From Citrus sinensis (Eukaryota; Streptophyta; Magnoliopsida; Sapindales; Rutaceae), in NCBI RefSeq assembly GCF_022201045.2, contig NC_068563.1, positions 3,968,001-4,032,000 of the forward strand: a DNA stretch of 64,000 nt, in the 5' to 3' direction. Positions 34,600 through 47,340 of this stretch are shown piece after piece; position 1 is the stretch's first letter; the number at the start of each line of letters is the position of its first letter. Position numbers and translations under genes: made by a program. Below the pieces are notes generated by a model. That model did no database searches and was not told the origin of the DNA. It saw only the letters and a program-made list of their open reading frames with translations.

Positions 34600-37500
34600 T
34601 TTCAAATTAAAGTTTTTATCTTAGTTTTATACAAATTTACAAATAACTTACTTTCAGTATTGGAGAAATCGAACGTATAAAAATATTGAATAATTAAAAT
34701 AGTTTATTATTCTATTTAATTGTTAAAAAAATAAAAGATTTCTTGTTTTTATTAAAATCATGCGGGATTCAACATAATAAACGATGTGTTATTATGTAGT
34801 AAAACATGCGGATGTCGTGTCGTCTTTGCAGTGATCACGCAAATGATATGTTACTTGCACCCAAAATTCAAATGAGTGATCATAAATTTTATGCGTCGAT
34901 GCATACTATTTTTGCTTTATTGGTTATAAAAATAGTTGTGGTGGTATGTCATTTTCATGTACACTACAGAAAAAAACATGTCGTTTGGTAATAAAATTAC
35001 AAATGACGTGTCAATTGGATATACTGGCATTGAAAAATAGACAACTTGTTGTGTCAAAAATGAAATTTTAGAATAGTTGTTTTTTAGAAAAATAAAAAAT
35101 AGAAAAGCAAAGCTAATGGTGTTTTTTTTTTCAATTTCTTACCAAGTACAAGTTCTTTTCTTTTTCTTTTTTTAAGTGCATTTTAGGATGAACAAAAATT
35201 CTTTGATTTTATTTTGGTTTAGCTAATGGTCTTTCAATTTTTAAGTTTATAAATGATCTCTCTATCCATATATATTAATACTATGACAAAAATAAATATT
35301 TCAAATAAAATGTTTATGTATAACATATATGATTCTCCGTTATTGGGCTAAATTTAAAATGAACAACTACTAGTATATAATATGCCTCGGCACATACTAT
35401 TTACGCATTGGTGTTGGTAAAGTGTTGCGGATGTCTTGTCCCTGCAAAGTATTTCGACTGAACGTCACACCGTTTGATAATAGTACTGTAAACAACCAAT
35501 CATCTTTGGTATGCTTACAAATTAAAATTTAAAATATTAGATGTAATCTCATTAAAAAATAGACGACTTGTCATGTCTAAAAAAAAATTAAAAAAATCAT
35601 TTTTATTAAAAAATAGAAAAGCAATCTGGACGGTGTGGTTTTTTGCTTTTGAATTTTTTGCAAAGTACAAATTTTTATAATTTTATTTTTTTGATAGTGC
35701 AATTCAAGATAAATGGAGCTTCCTTTTATTTTATTTTATTTTAGCTTAGCGAATGGACTTTCAATTTTTTATTTATTCATGGTCTCTCTATCAACATATA
35801 TTAATATTATGAAAAAATAAATAAACATTTCAAATAAAACATATTACATAATATGTATAATTTTTACACTACTGGACCAAGTTTACAATGAGCCGTTGTG
35901 TAGCCAAGAGATCATTTTCTTATATTAGGGCAATAATTTCATCTGATGACTCTAAAACCTTCTATTGGCCCTTACAAACTTATTGGAATATGTATATATA
36001 CATAAAGTCTTTCTCTTACTTTATACAAATAACTTATTTTTAGTCTTGGAGAAAACAAATATGAAAAAATATGTGAATAGCTGAAATATTTTATTATTTT
36101 ATTTAATTGTTAAAAAACAAACAATCTCTTGCATTCGTTGAAATCGTATGGAATTCAACTTACTAGATAACGTCTTATTGTCAAGCAAACTAATGGTATG
36201 GCATGTCGTCTCTATGCTAATACCGAAAATGATGTGTTATTTTCTCTAGAATACAAAAATCACATGGTAACGAGTATGCACAGACACAGAGACTTTTCGA
36301 ATTGTCGTTTGTAAAAGCGAAATTAATGGCATGTCGTTTTAAGTAATTCATCAAAATGTCACACATCGTTTGTGAATATAATGACAAACGATTAGTCGTT
36401 TTTAGCATGCTTGTAAATTAAAATTTAAAATATTGGATGTCATATCTTTGAAAAATAGATAACTCGTCATGTCTTAAGTTAAATTTTAAAATAATCATTT
36501 TTCATTAAAGACAAATAGAAAAACAATCTCCATGGTGTGGTTTTTTTCTTTTCAATTTTTCCAAAGTAATTTTTTTTAAGTGCAATTCGAGTTATCTTTG
36601 ATTTTATTTTGATTTAGCTAATGATCTTTCAGGTTTCAATTTATACGTAATCTCTCCATCTGCATATATTAATATTATGAACAAAATTTAAAATTTTCAA
36701 ATAAAGCATATTACATATAACATGTACAATTTTTGCACTATTGGCCCAAATTTAGATTGAGCCCAATGAGAGGCAAAGTGATTATATATTCGTAGTTAAA
36801 TGTGAATTCGAAACTAAAGTCTTTTCATTACTTTTACCGAAATATACAAAAACTTATTTTCAAGAAAACAAACATGAAAAAATATTCGAATAACTCAAAC
36901 ATTTTCTTAGTTTATTTATTGTTAGAAAACAAACCATTAAACATGCAAAAATACATGAATAACTCAAATATTTTATTATTTTATTTGTTGTTAAAAAATA
37001 AACGGCCTCTTACATTCATTGAAATCGTGTAGAATTTAACTTGTAGGATGACGTGTCATTTTCAAGAAAACTATCTGTCTATCACATCATGTCCGCACTT
37101 ATCATCTAAATGACGTGTTATTTTTCTTATAATTCAAACGATGAATCATAAACAATACGCTTCGGCATATACTATTTATGCTTTATCATTTGTGAAGTTG
37201 ACATGGATATCATGTCGTTTTGTTGTAATTAGACCGAATGTCACATCATTTGACTACAAAACGACAAATGACCAATCATCTTCGGCATACTTGTAAATTA
37301 AAATTTTAAATATTGGATGTAAAGTCGTTGAAAAATAGATGGCTCTTCATGTTTAAAATGAAATTTTGAAATAGTTATTTTTATTAAAGAAAAATAAAAA
37401 AGAATGTTGAAGGTGGGTTTTTTCTCTTTTTTTTGCAAAGTGTAAATTGTTTTATTTTTTTAAAAGTGCAATCCGTGACAAATGAACTACTTTTAATTTT

Positions 37501-37650
37501 ATTTTGACTTAGCTAATGGTCTTTCAATTTTCAATTTTATAATGATCTCTCTATGCATATATTAATATTAAGCAAAAAATAAATATTTCAAATAAAATTT
37601 ATTACATATACCATACACAATTTTTACGTTATTGGGCCAAATTTTTGTGT
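34600..37650. repeat. four diverged tandem copies of a 0.5-0.9 kb AT-rich unit
   Basis: Approximate copies: 34640-35370, 35385-35925 (partial), 36000-36770 and 36830-37650. Recurring landmarks in order are TTTATTATTTTATTTAATTG, a GACGTGTCATT-like motif, AAATTAAAATTTAAAATATT, GGTGTGGTTTTTT, TAGCTAATGGTCTTTCAATT, CATATATTAATATTATGA and TTTTTGCACTATTGGCCCAA. Copies differ by many substitutions and indels, so the array is old. No coding potential. It separates the B3 gene at 32929 from the pseudogene at 38.2 kb. Confidence 0.7.
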
Positions 37651-38201
37651 TTTTGGCCAAGACCTTGAAACATATGTCCATATTATATTAATCTCTTTGG
37701 AGTTAACTATGCAGATTGCATATTAGTTAATTATGTTATTATGGTGAGGCCCAGGATGAGTAAGAATGAACTTGCATGGCCATTTTCTTTTCAACATTTG
37801 AGGGTTATTTTGTGGTATAAAACTGGTCCAAAAAATGAAAGTAGTCTTGATTTGGCTCCTACCAGCAGCTGATGGGCTCGAAATTTCAATGCAGAGTAGT
37901 TGGAGTTAATGCCAGCAAAAAAACCTCCTCATTCATTAGTTCATCAAATAATATATGGAGCATTCAAAGATCCTTTTAAATGGTATTGTTATGATTATAA
38001 AAGCTACAACATGGATATATGAGTAGCACCGGTCCCTTAGATTACACAAGAGTCAAGACAGTGTATTAAGTTGCAGGCAAATCACAGCTCACAAGATCAA
38101 GCAGAAATAGTTTCTGAGCTATGAAAAAAATTGAGGAACTGGATTCCAGTGGTTGAGCAGAATCTATGATATCAAATTCTTTGGGACAGACTTACTCATA
38201 T
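37651..38201. other. intergenic; no gene seen
   Basis: Unique-looking AT-rich DNA between the tandem array and the B3 pseudogene, with no coding or RNA signal. Confidence 0.4.
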
Positions 38202-39125
38202 TTCTTCATGATCATTCTTCCATCCACGCTTGAAGAGAACAAACTGGTATGTTTTACTTAATTTATTCCTTTCTTTTGCAGGTTATTGGTTAAAAGACAG
38301 AATAAACAGCATCTTGGGAGATTTATATGGTTTTTTTTGTTTTTGTTTCAAGCTCCGTAAAATGTTAGTTAATCAAGTATTTGTTAGTTTAGTTGCAGGG
38401 TTTATATTGTTTTAAATTATCGAATAATGAGCAAAATGTTTATGCTCTTACACTCAAAATGAATACTCCTCCAGTAAAGCAAAATCAGGTTAAGCTCGGT
38501 CATGGACCTGAAAACAAGAAGATTGACAGCACTGAATTGAGGCCGCTAAGCATGAGAGGAAGAATGAGAGTAAACTCAAGAATTCTGAATATGAAGTTGG
38601 GACACATTCTTCAGATGGTGATGAAGTGAGTGAAAGTACTAAATTTGGTGAGCTCTTTACGCTTATGTATTCTTTACATTGTACAATTTTCACAAAATCT
38701 CTCTCTTATTCATTGTATGCTTATGTATCCACTTATTCACTGAATTGCAGTTGTTGGCTTCGCTTAAAGAAAGGGGAATCTTTATTAGTAAAGCACATAG
38801 ATATCTTTCGGTTGAAGAACGGCAGAGTTTAGTCTACGCTTTAGGATTGTTCATCCCTCAAAATCCTTCATTCATGGATGTTTATATGGCGAGTTCTTAG
38901 TACTTAGTAGCTTGTTATCGTACAATTTCACACGTTACCGTTTGATAAAATTTTACTTGCTAATCTTTTTGCTTGTCCAGTGTGTGCCAGCCAAATTTTC
39001 TCACAGCCACTTGGTTAGAGGTACCAAATAAAGATGGCCTGTCCAACTTACATGGTCCTAAGGGTTTAGCATAAAAGGAGGGTAGGCTGCATTTTCGGAG
39101 CAAGAATCAGAAATAAGGAGATAGA
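38202..39125 (+). pseudogene. REM/B3 pseudogene lacking the first B3 core
   Basis: The exon 1 equivalent (38202-38246) reads FFMIILPSTLEENKL and keeps a GTATGT donor but has no ATG. The RIP..F.KRFGDEL exon is missing: sequence jumps to the linker (MNTPPVKQNQVKLG at about 38457, matching MNTPPVQENQVKPG of the gene at 32929). The exon 3 block LLASLKERGIFISKAHRYLS is preserved at about 38756-38890. The final exon (from about 38981) begins CVPAKFSHSHLVRGT but soon has in-frame stops. It is therefore a deletion-plus-decay copy of the 32929-type gene. Confidence 0.8.
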
Positions 39126-39839
39126 ATATATGACAGATACCAGTTTCTAACTAATGTGGGAAAAGTCAACTACGCAAAGCATTTGCATATAAGGGAAATA
39201 TACTAATCTTTGCGGTAGAAAAAATTATTCTTGATCCGGCACACACTGAACCACTAGACGGTATCTGTCATATTAAAATTATAGAAGTTGCGTAATTTTG
39301 CCATGCAAAGGCTCTATAATTTATGTTCAACTGTAAATTGGTCAACAATACATTGTTATAGGGCGGAGATATAAGACATTTAAATACAATATATAGGATA
39401 AAAACTTGAGACTCAAATTTTAAGTACATAGTAACAAAATATAATTACACAATTACAAACACTACAAATTCCTAATAACCGAAACGAAAATAAAGGATTT
39501 CACAATGCCAACATGCCAACAAATTTGTCGACAAGCACTTGATTTCTTTCTCTCTCTTAATAAAGTACAGAGGGTTCAAGGGATGGCATGGAAAAATTTA
39601 TGACCGCGAGACCTTAAATAGTCGGCCAGTTCAACTGCCTAAAATAAATTTATATGTCAAAAAGCAATAAATACATGGGCAAGAACTCAAAATTGTATCG
39701 GTGATATGCTTTGATAGCTTCCTCGATTGAAGTAAACAAAAAAAGTAAAGAAACCGAACGTCACAAAAGAAAATGGGTTAAAGATGTCAAAGCAAGTCTC
39801 CAAGTGAATCAGGCAAAAACCAAATGATATTACAGAGAG
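39126..39839. other. intergenic; no gene seen
   Basis: Flank between the B3 pseudogene and the next B3 gene. A GATACC...-type inverted pair around 39135 and 39258 (CAGATACC and GGTATCTG) hints at a small insertion but is too short to call. Confidence 0.35.
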
Positions 39840-41963
39840 ATGGCTGAAAGCATAACAGCAGAACCCTTCCGTTTCTTCAAAATTATTCTTCAGGAAACCC
39901 TTCAAGACAAAAAGCTGGTAATTCACACAACTCTTCCTTCTTTATTTGCTGACATTATTGCTGGTTTATATTAACAAACAAACCATGAAATATGATGCAT
40001 GTGATATGTAGGAGAGGTCATTGTAGGAATTTATTACCGTGGGGAGTCTTTTGTTGTTTCAGTCTTTCTTTTTTAATTTCGATGCTTATTAGCAAGTTTG
40101 CTGTGTTATATAAATTAGTAAATAGAGAAACTATTTTACACGTTTAATCATCTTTAATTAGTATCAGTAAAAAAATTATTTTCCATTAAATATTATTATT
40201 ATTATTTTTTAATGTCATACCTCGTTACCTTTATCATGGTATGTTTTTTTGGTTTTTGGTTAATATTTTAATAGCCTAGAGTTAATTTTTAGCAAACAAA
40301 CTGAAAATAAAAATAAGCTGTTAGCTTTTGGTGCGTTCTTTTTTTTAACAAAATGGGTTCAGTTTGTAAATCTCATGTGACATTTTGGGGATCCAAAGGA
40401 AAGGTAGGAGAATGTGTAAAGCTCATATCAATTTTTTTTAATCCCCTATTTATTAGAGGACTCGAACTTTGGTAACTAAATAAAATTGTGTCAAAACCAC
40501 TCGATTAAGCAACCTGGGGGCTACAAACCACTTATTAATGAACTGCTTTTGCAATCTGAATTTTGATTCTCAGACTTTCTGAAAAATTTCGCCCTTGATT
40601 GTTAAAAATGAAAAATATTCTCCTACATAATATACTGGAGTTCATGCAGCAGTTGATTGTTTCATAGTTGTCATTTTCACATGATGAGTTTTTATAAAAA
40701 CTTTGATGAAATTCTCTGTGGTTTTGCAAGTCCTTACCCAGATTCAATCTATTCTTTGATAAAAAATCAGTTTCCCTTTGTCTGTTGTATTGTATAACAC
40801 GCATGTTACCAACTCTTGGTCTGCTTTCAAGTCAAATGAATCATTGGTAGTGGTCTTGTTTATCAAAAGAGTTACTAAAACTGTTTTCTTGGTTATGCAT
40901 CTTTTTTATTCATAACTATTGATTTATAGCGACTAAAATCTATGATTGCAACGTCATCATGGAAACATTTCTTCTAGTTGATTTTTCACTTTTGGAATCT
41001 ATAAATGCAGAGGATTCCAGGAGATTTTGTGAAGAAATTTGGAGATGAACTTTGTGATGTTGCTACACTCAGAGTTCCTAATGGCTGTGTTTGGAAAGTG
41101 GGGTTGACAAGAGAAGGGAGAAAGATCTGGTTTAATGATGGGTGGCATGACTTTGTTAAAAACCATTCAATATTCAATGATTACTTTTTGGTTTTTGAAT
41201 ATGCAAAGAATTCAACTTTTGATGTTCTCATTTTTGACAAGACTGCCTGTGAGATTGAGTATACTTGTGCAGAACTGGAAAATGAAAAGCAGAATGATGG
41301 TAAAAAGAGTAAACTGAGGGAGGTTGCATACGAAGGTGGGGTAGATTCTTCATGTATATGCATATGTATATTACTTGTGTTGTAAAATAATGTTTATAAA
41401 AATCTATTTATTTTTTTGCTTTACCTATTCAATGAATTGCAGATGAATACAAATTTGTGGCTGTGCTTGAAGAAATGGGGATCTGTATTAGTGGAGCATA
41501 TAAGTTTCTTTCCGTGGAAGAAAGACAAAGAATAATTTATGCTTCCAGATTGTTTCGGCTTGAAAATCCTTCGTTCTTGTGTATCATGGGGTCAACGACA
41601 GTACTCAATTATGTGGTGAGCTCTTAATAAAATTTGATCATATGACGTCCTCAGTTTGGTCCTTTGATAAATGCTTGGTTGCTAATCTTTTTGCCCTTCC
41701 TCTTGCAGTACGTGCCTCCCAAATTCGCTAACAAGTACTTGAACAAAGTTAACGGATCCATCAAAATTAAAGATACAGATGGAAGAGTGTGGCCTGTTAA
41801 CCTCGCATGGTCGGGCTGGTGTGGTATAAGAAAGGGATGGCCTGCATTTTCGAAGGACAAGGATTTGAAAGCGGGAGATATATGCCTCTTTGAACTAATC
41901 AGGACAGAAGGTGTTCTTTTCAAAGTTTCAGTGCTGTGTCACAAGCATGCATCTCTAGAGTAG
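39840..41963 (+). CDS. REM-type protein with two B3 domains (subgroup 2, short)
   Basis: Exons 39840-39917, 41011-41353, 41443-41615 and 41709-41963, phases 0, 1, 0, giving 282 residues. The first B3 domain runs [36 protein letters not shown] to VLIFDKTACEIEY. The linker is only about 25 residues, much shorter than in the paralogues, which explains the small size. Exon 3 has the VLEEMGICISGAYKFLS-VEERQ block. The second B3 domain (YVPPKFANKYL to LFKVSVL) is complete. The exon 2 donor is less certain: TCA T|GTATAT aligns with the paralogue, while GAA G|GTGGGG is also phase 1 and would shorten the linker further. Expected nuclear; target unknown. Confidence 0.83.
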
Positions 41964-43139
41964 AAATCCAAGTGCTTTTGGGGGGTTTAAATAGTTTGTG
42001 ATGTTTGCAAAATTGCACTGCAAGCTGCATTCTCCACCAAGTGGTTATTTGTTTTTGAGTTCTTGATGTCTGATCCTGTGCTTGAGGCATGTAAAATGAC
42101 AAGCTGTGAAATGATTGTTGTAATGGATCAACTTTTGTATGTTTTGACCAAGACCTTAAAACAGCTGACCGTTGTGTTGTATTTTTTGAAGAAATATTGC
42201 TAGGAAATAGAATGGCTAGGTTAATCAACAATGTTAGTATTATATGATATTTCTTTTTTTCTTTTTCTTTTTTTTTTCAAAATAAAGTATTCTGTTAGTA
42301 TTGCTTAGGAAATAAATTCATGAATACATACCAACTTTAAAGTATAATGTAATCACCTATCATAAGGTGTGAATAAAAGATAATTTTTTCTAAAAATCCT
42401 ATGTGACATGTGATGCAGACTTTTATCAAGTAATAAAAAAAGTTACAAGTATTATTTTTAAAATGGTGTTTTCAAAAACAATATGTGAGAATAAAAATGA
42501 TGTTTTTTAAAAAATAATATATTTAGAATAAAAATGTAATTTGATGTCATTTCATAAATTATGTTTTTCAAAACTAAAAATAAAAAATTTGTTTCCCATC
42601 ATTTAAAAAAAAAAAGAGTCGTGGAAATGAAATAAAATGATATAGATTACGTGAGATAAAATTTAATTAGGATATATGTTCATCGAACATACTCCAAGAG
42701 ATATCATTATGCAAGAATAAGGTAAGGAGCAATAAGTACTCAAAGAGTACTTCAAATCTAATGGTGGATTTGCATCTTCTGAAGAGAGGTAGAATTAAAA
42801 AAAAAAAAAAAATCAAATCTGATGATGGATTCGCATTCTCATTGAAGAGAAGAATGCTTAAAGCCTTAAACATATTAAACATGTAGAAAATGAGCAGTGA
42901 GACTCAATGGGAAAAAAAATATTTATAAATTATGTGAGATGAAATTTAATTAAGATATATTTTTTTTAGAAGAATTTAATTAATTAAGATATATTGAATT
43001 AATGTAGTGGCTCTCAAAATTTTTTGTCTTATTATAAAATTATTTTAAAGAATGATGGAAAAGAATATTTGGTTGCTTTCCAATTATTTTATATGTATGT
43101 ATGTATATCAAGAATTACTGGGAGCTTTAAACCATACAA
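41964..43139. other. intergenic; no gene seen
   Basis: AT-rich. Contains a short internal direct repeat: a CAAATCTAATGGTGGATTTGCATTCT-like block at about 42756-42780 and again near 42815-42840. No gene. Confidence 0.45.
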
Positions 43140-43148
43140 TTATAACAT

Positions 43149-43289
43149 GGATCCAACTATGGTGCCACAGTTGTATGGTACCACAGTTGGATCCAATCAT
43201 TGAATCTAGCTCTGGTGACAACTGTGGGCTAGATTCAATAATTGGATCCATTTGTGGTACCATACAACAGTGGTACCACAGATTTGTCC
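43149..43289. mobile_element. 141-bp MITE with 9-bp target duplication
   Basis: Foldback element starting GGATCCAACTATGGTGCC, with arms of about 65 bases (GTTGTATGGTACCACA, then GGATCCAATCATTGAATC) and a short loop. Flanks are TTATAACAT at 43140-43148 and 43290-43298, a perfect 9-bp duplication in non-repetitive sequence. A relative lies at 53239-53368. Confidence 0.8.
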
Positions 43290-43298
43290 TTATAACAT

Positions 43299-44022
43299 AG
43301 GCCACAGCCTGGAGATCAGCGTTTTCTTTTCTTTTTTTGTCCTCTTATTTTCTTCTTTATGCGAAGGCAATTTTTTCCGTAGTCTTGTATCTATCCACGG
43401 CAATCTTTCCACCTAGGCATTGATTGTGGTGGATATGGGACATTTTTCTTGTTTTTGTGTGCTAGATTATGTTTTCCTTTAATTCCAATGCCTCCAAGCT
43501 TCATACGCGGAGGATTTCAAGTCATTATTATTTTGATGAGAGGTTTCTTCATGTATCACTAGTCCACCTTTTTTCTTTTTCCCTTTAAAGAAACTTGCCT
43601 TGGGAACTTAATTGGTGGAATGAACAAGCATACTGACTTGATTATTATCACATATGAGTGATGATCTGCTCACTTTTAATGATCTACTATTTATAACAAG
43701 TTATAAAATTTCGCCATGTGCTCAAGTATGATGGGTATTGGTGCACGAATCACCATGCGTTGCGTAAATATCAAGAAGATAAGGAACAATAAATACTAAG
43801 GAAAAAAAAAAAAGAAAAACTAAACGAAATTTGGTAATGTTGGATTTGAATCCTCGATTGAAGGGTGAAAAGTGAAAAAAGACAGAGGGTCACGTCACAT
43901 GTCATGGCAGCATGAACAGAGTTTCTGAATGTTAGACTTGAACAGTTGAATATATCACGGCAAAAAGCAAAATGAGCAAAAGACATGTGGGATTTTCTCG
44001 CCGTTGTATGGTGATGAAGAAA
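43299..44022. other. upstream region of the next B3 gene
   Basis: No gene. The sequence close to the ATG contains GCAAAATGAGCAAAAGACATG but no clear TATA box. Confidence 0.4.
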
Positions 44023-45870
44023 ATGGCTGGCAACAGAGCAACGGAACCCTTTCGTTTCTTCAGAGTCATTCTTCCGAGCATCCTTGAACAGAAGAAGCTG
44101 GTAATTTTCTCATCTTTTGCTTCTTTATGTATTTGATTATATTATTGGTTAAAATGCTGCAAAATAAAATCTGGGATCCATGCAATTTGATGGCCATGTT
44201 TTTTATTTTTAGATCTTAGGTAAAGTTCTCAGAATTTTCTTTAAAATACTTTAAGAAGTAATTTTTCTATTTAAATGTTTCATTTGTGTAAAGAAAGAAA
44301 ATTGCTTCTGCAGATAATGAAAATTTCTGACAATCTCTATGACTATGGCTTTCCACGCCGTTGCTTCCTTTACCTCATCTCATTATGCTAGTAATGTTTC
44401 CCATTGTCTGCTGTACCAAATAACATCTATATGTTCCCCTGAATTTCAATTAAATGAAAATCATTTTGCCACCAGGGGCCTGGCAGAATGGTTCTCAAGT
44501 AGATTTATAGGAAAGGTGGGGGATTAAAAAGTTGATTTGGGCTTTGCCTACCCTTTTACCTTTTTTCCAATTAAAAAGAATGCTAAGTGTGCTTTTAAGC
44601 TAAATAGGTCATTGTTGTGGTCTTGTTTAAGCTGTTTTAAAATAAAATCGTTCTATACTGACCGAGAATTATATTTGATTGCATGTAGTGGAAATATTTC
44701 TATACGTGGATCTTAAATTTTAAATCTATTGCTGCAGAAAATCCCGAAAGCGTTTGTCGGGAGATTTGGGTATGAAGAACTTTCCTCTGATGCTACTCTC
44801 AAGACTCCGAACGGATGTGTTTGGCAAGTGGGGGTGACAAAAGACAAGGGAAAGATTTGGCTCGATGATGGATGGCATCATTTTGTCAAAGATCATTCTA
44901 TTTGTGTTGCATATTTTTTGGTATTCAAATATGCCAAGAATTCAACCTTTGATGTTCTTATTTTTGATATGACTGCTTGCGAGATTGACTATCCTTATCA
45001 TCGCGGACAACCAAACAAGGAGGAGCAGAATTCAATCCATGACGACGAAATGCAATGTGAAAACTCAACTAAGAAACTAGGTTTCAGAGCTTCATGCAAA
45101 AATCAAATGCACCATTCACAAGGATCTTTGCACTACAAAAGGCTGTTGAATGGAACTGCTGGGAATTTTAGTCGTCCAAGCTCAGCAGTTCAAGATGATC
45201 ACCAAACAGAATTTGTAGGTAATGATATTTGGCCCAAAAGAACCGTATATAAGGAAGGGATACATGTACTATCTCTATGCTTGTATATCCTTTCTTTGTA
45301 GCGTAGGGTTCACAAATTTACCTATTCATCACTGATTCAATCAATGGCAGACGGACAAGCATTGTCGGCTTTGCTTGAAGAAATGGGGATCTCTATCAGT
45401 CGATCATGTCTGTCTCTTGAAGCGGAAGAAAGACACAGAGTAATCACTGCAGCCAGATTGTTCGAGCCTAGAAATCCTTCATTCATGGTTATTGTGCGGG
45501 GAAATGAAAGACGTAAAGCCTATCTGGTAAGCATTCATATACAACATGATTTTGAATTACTTTAATATCACCTTTGCTAATAACTTGCAGCTTTTTTTTT
45601 TTTCCCTTGTACAGTTTATCCCAATCAAGTTTGTTAACAATTATTTGTGTGAAGTTCCCAAATTTATCAAAGTACAGGCTTGACGGAAGAGAGTGGTCCA
45701 TACAAACCAGGTACAGTCACACCGGGGCTCTTTATTTATCAGGTGGATGGCCTGGATTTGTTGTTGACATGAATTTGGATAGAGGAGATATTTGCATCTT
45801 TGAGTTGATCAAGATGGATGATGCTATTATGAAAGTTTCAGTTTTTAGTGCATCTAAAGAGTGTAAGTGA
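44023..45870 (+). pseudogene. REM/B3 gene with frameshift in the last exon
   Basis: Exons 44023-44100, 44738-45218, 45351-45526 and last exon from 45615, phases 0, 1, 0. The first three exons are intact: FFRVILPSILEQKKL, KIPKAFVGRFGYEELSSDAT to VLIFDMTACEIDYPY, then LLEEMGISISRSCLS. In exon 4, FIPIKFVNNYLCEVPKF is followed by VQA and TGA at 45681-45683. Compared with the paralogue at 32929, two bases are missing just before GACGGAAGAGAGTGG; the downstream frame (45684-45870) still encodes a good second-B3 half ending AIMKVSVFSAS. As it stands the gene makes 267 residues with a complete first B3 and a stub of the second. An in-frame upstream ATG at 44008 would add five residues. It could be a recent pseudogene or a functional one-B3 protein. 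Confidence 0.8.
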
Positions 45871-46427
45871 TAAGCTTGTTATGAATTTCAACTCTATAAT
45901 ATGTTCACAATTTATTCTATCTACTTACAGCTGATTATTATAGTTATGCATAGTTCATGGATCAAGTGGACAATGGTTATCTTTTTTTCCATTTGCCCAT
46001 TACTTCTTTTGGCAATGCCATTTTCTAACCGGATGATGGTTTCTTATGCTCGTTGTAGTTCAGAATTTGCTAATGTTGACTTGTAAGATTCTGTTGAATG
46101 GTTCTACAATAATGGCTATTTTCGCTTGAAAATTGAATGTTTTTACAAAGACGATCTTTGAGGCAAGGATATGTAATTTTTTTCAAGCATTTTGTTTATT
46201 AATTCGTTAATCAAACAACTGAAGAAGCCAGAGCATAGACATTTCAAAGCCAAAGAAAGAAACAGCACTCAATTCTGAAAACATACCAAGGGAAGCATCA
46301 GAGGCAGAATGGCATAATCAAAATTATACCTGTTGCATTCCAGTTAAGTCTCCATAAAAAAGGCTCAACCATGAAAGTTATAATAAAAAGCAACTAATTA
46401 AAAAGATAAGTATAGAATTTAAACCCA
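45871..46427. other. intergenic; no gene seen
   Basis: 3' flank of the frameshifted B3 gene and AT-rich spacer up to the left edge of the segment duplicated at 63 kb. Confidence 0.4.
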
Positions 46428-47340
46428 CGGATAAGATAAATATAACTCCAAAAAAGATGATTATATAAGTAATGGATTATGGTAATTTTCATTAATTACC
46501 AAGTAAAAAGTTACAAGAAAAGCAAATAATTAATAAAAATTGATTGGTCCAGATGCGCAATAAAAACTGGGAAGGTGTATGAACTAAAAAAATTCCTAAA
46601 GCATTGCATTCATCCTAGTAACAGAACAAATCAATGGCCTTTACTGCCCCACGTCTTTTAAAGGTTATTCTTCCTTCTTCGCTTGAACACATGAACCTGG
46701 CAATTAATTCTCTACGACTTTCTTCTTCTTTTTTTTTTTTTTTTCATTTTTGTTTATTTGATTACTATGGAGCTTTAGTTTCTCAATTCCCTTTAGCCCT
46801 GTAAACAAATTTGTGTCACTTGTGTTTACTTAGAATCTTAGATGATTCTGCATGGCTTTGTGGCATTGCTTCACCACCAGCAACTTTTAATTGCATCATT
46901 ATTCAGCATTATCACATCAAGAATATTAGTATTTACTCTGTTTGTGGTCTCTCTCAAATTATGACATCAAATTCAGTTTCTCTGTGGCATTGGTTATTAA
47001 TTTTGTACTTCAATATCAAGGAAGCATTTTATCTGACCATTTTGACCTGTTTATGTCATCATTGTCTAATAATATATGCATAAATTCAGCGGATCCCACA
47101 AAAGTTTGTGAGATTTTGGACATGAACTTTCTAATGCCGCCACTCTTGTAGTTTTTAATGGTTGTGATTGGTAAGTGGGTTTGAAAAAAGATGGGATGTG
47201 TGCTTGGTTTCAAGATGGTTTGTATAACTTTGTTAGATATAATTCAGTCTCTCTGCTGGACACTTTCTGGTCTTCCATGTACAAAAAGAATTCAAGATTT
47301 CGTATTCTTATACTTGATTGAACAGCTTGCGAGATTAATT
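46428..47340. repeat. segmental duplication, copy A
   Basis: From ACGGATAA to about the TTGATTGAACAGC region this segment matches 63035-63866 closely, including 200 bases upstream of the B3 pseudogene start, its first exon, intron and part of exon 2. Copy A has about 60 extra bases near 46890-46950 that copy B lacks. Confidence 0.85.

Noticed and set aside
43052..43305. Overlapping frames on both strands
   Set aside because: They run through a palindromic MITE; the mirror-like proteins are a by-product of its inverted repeat.
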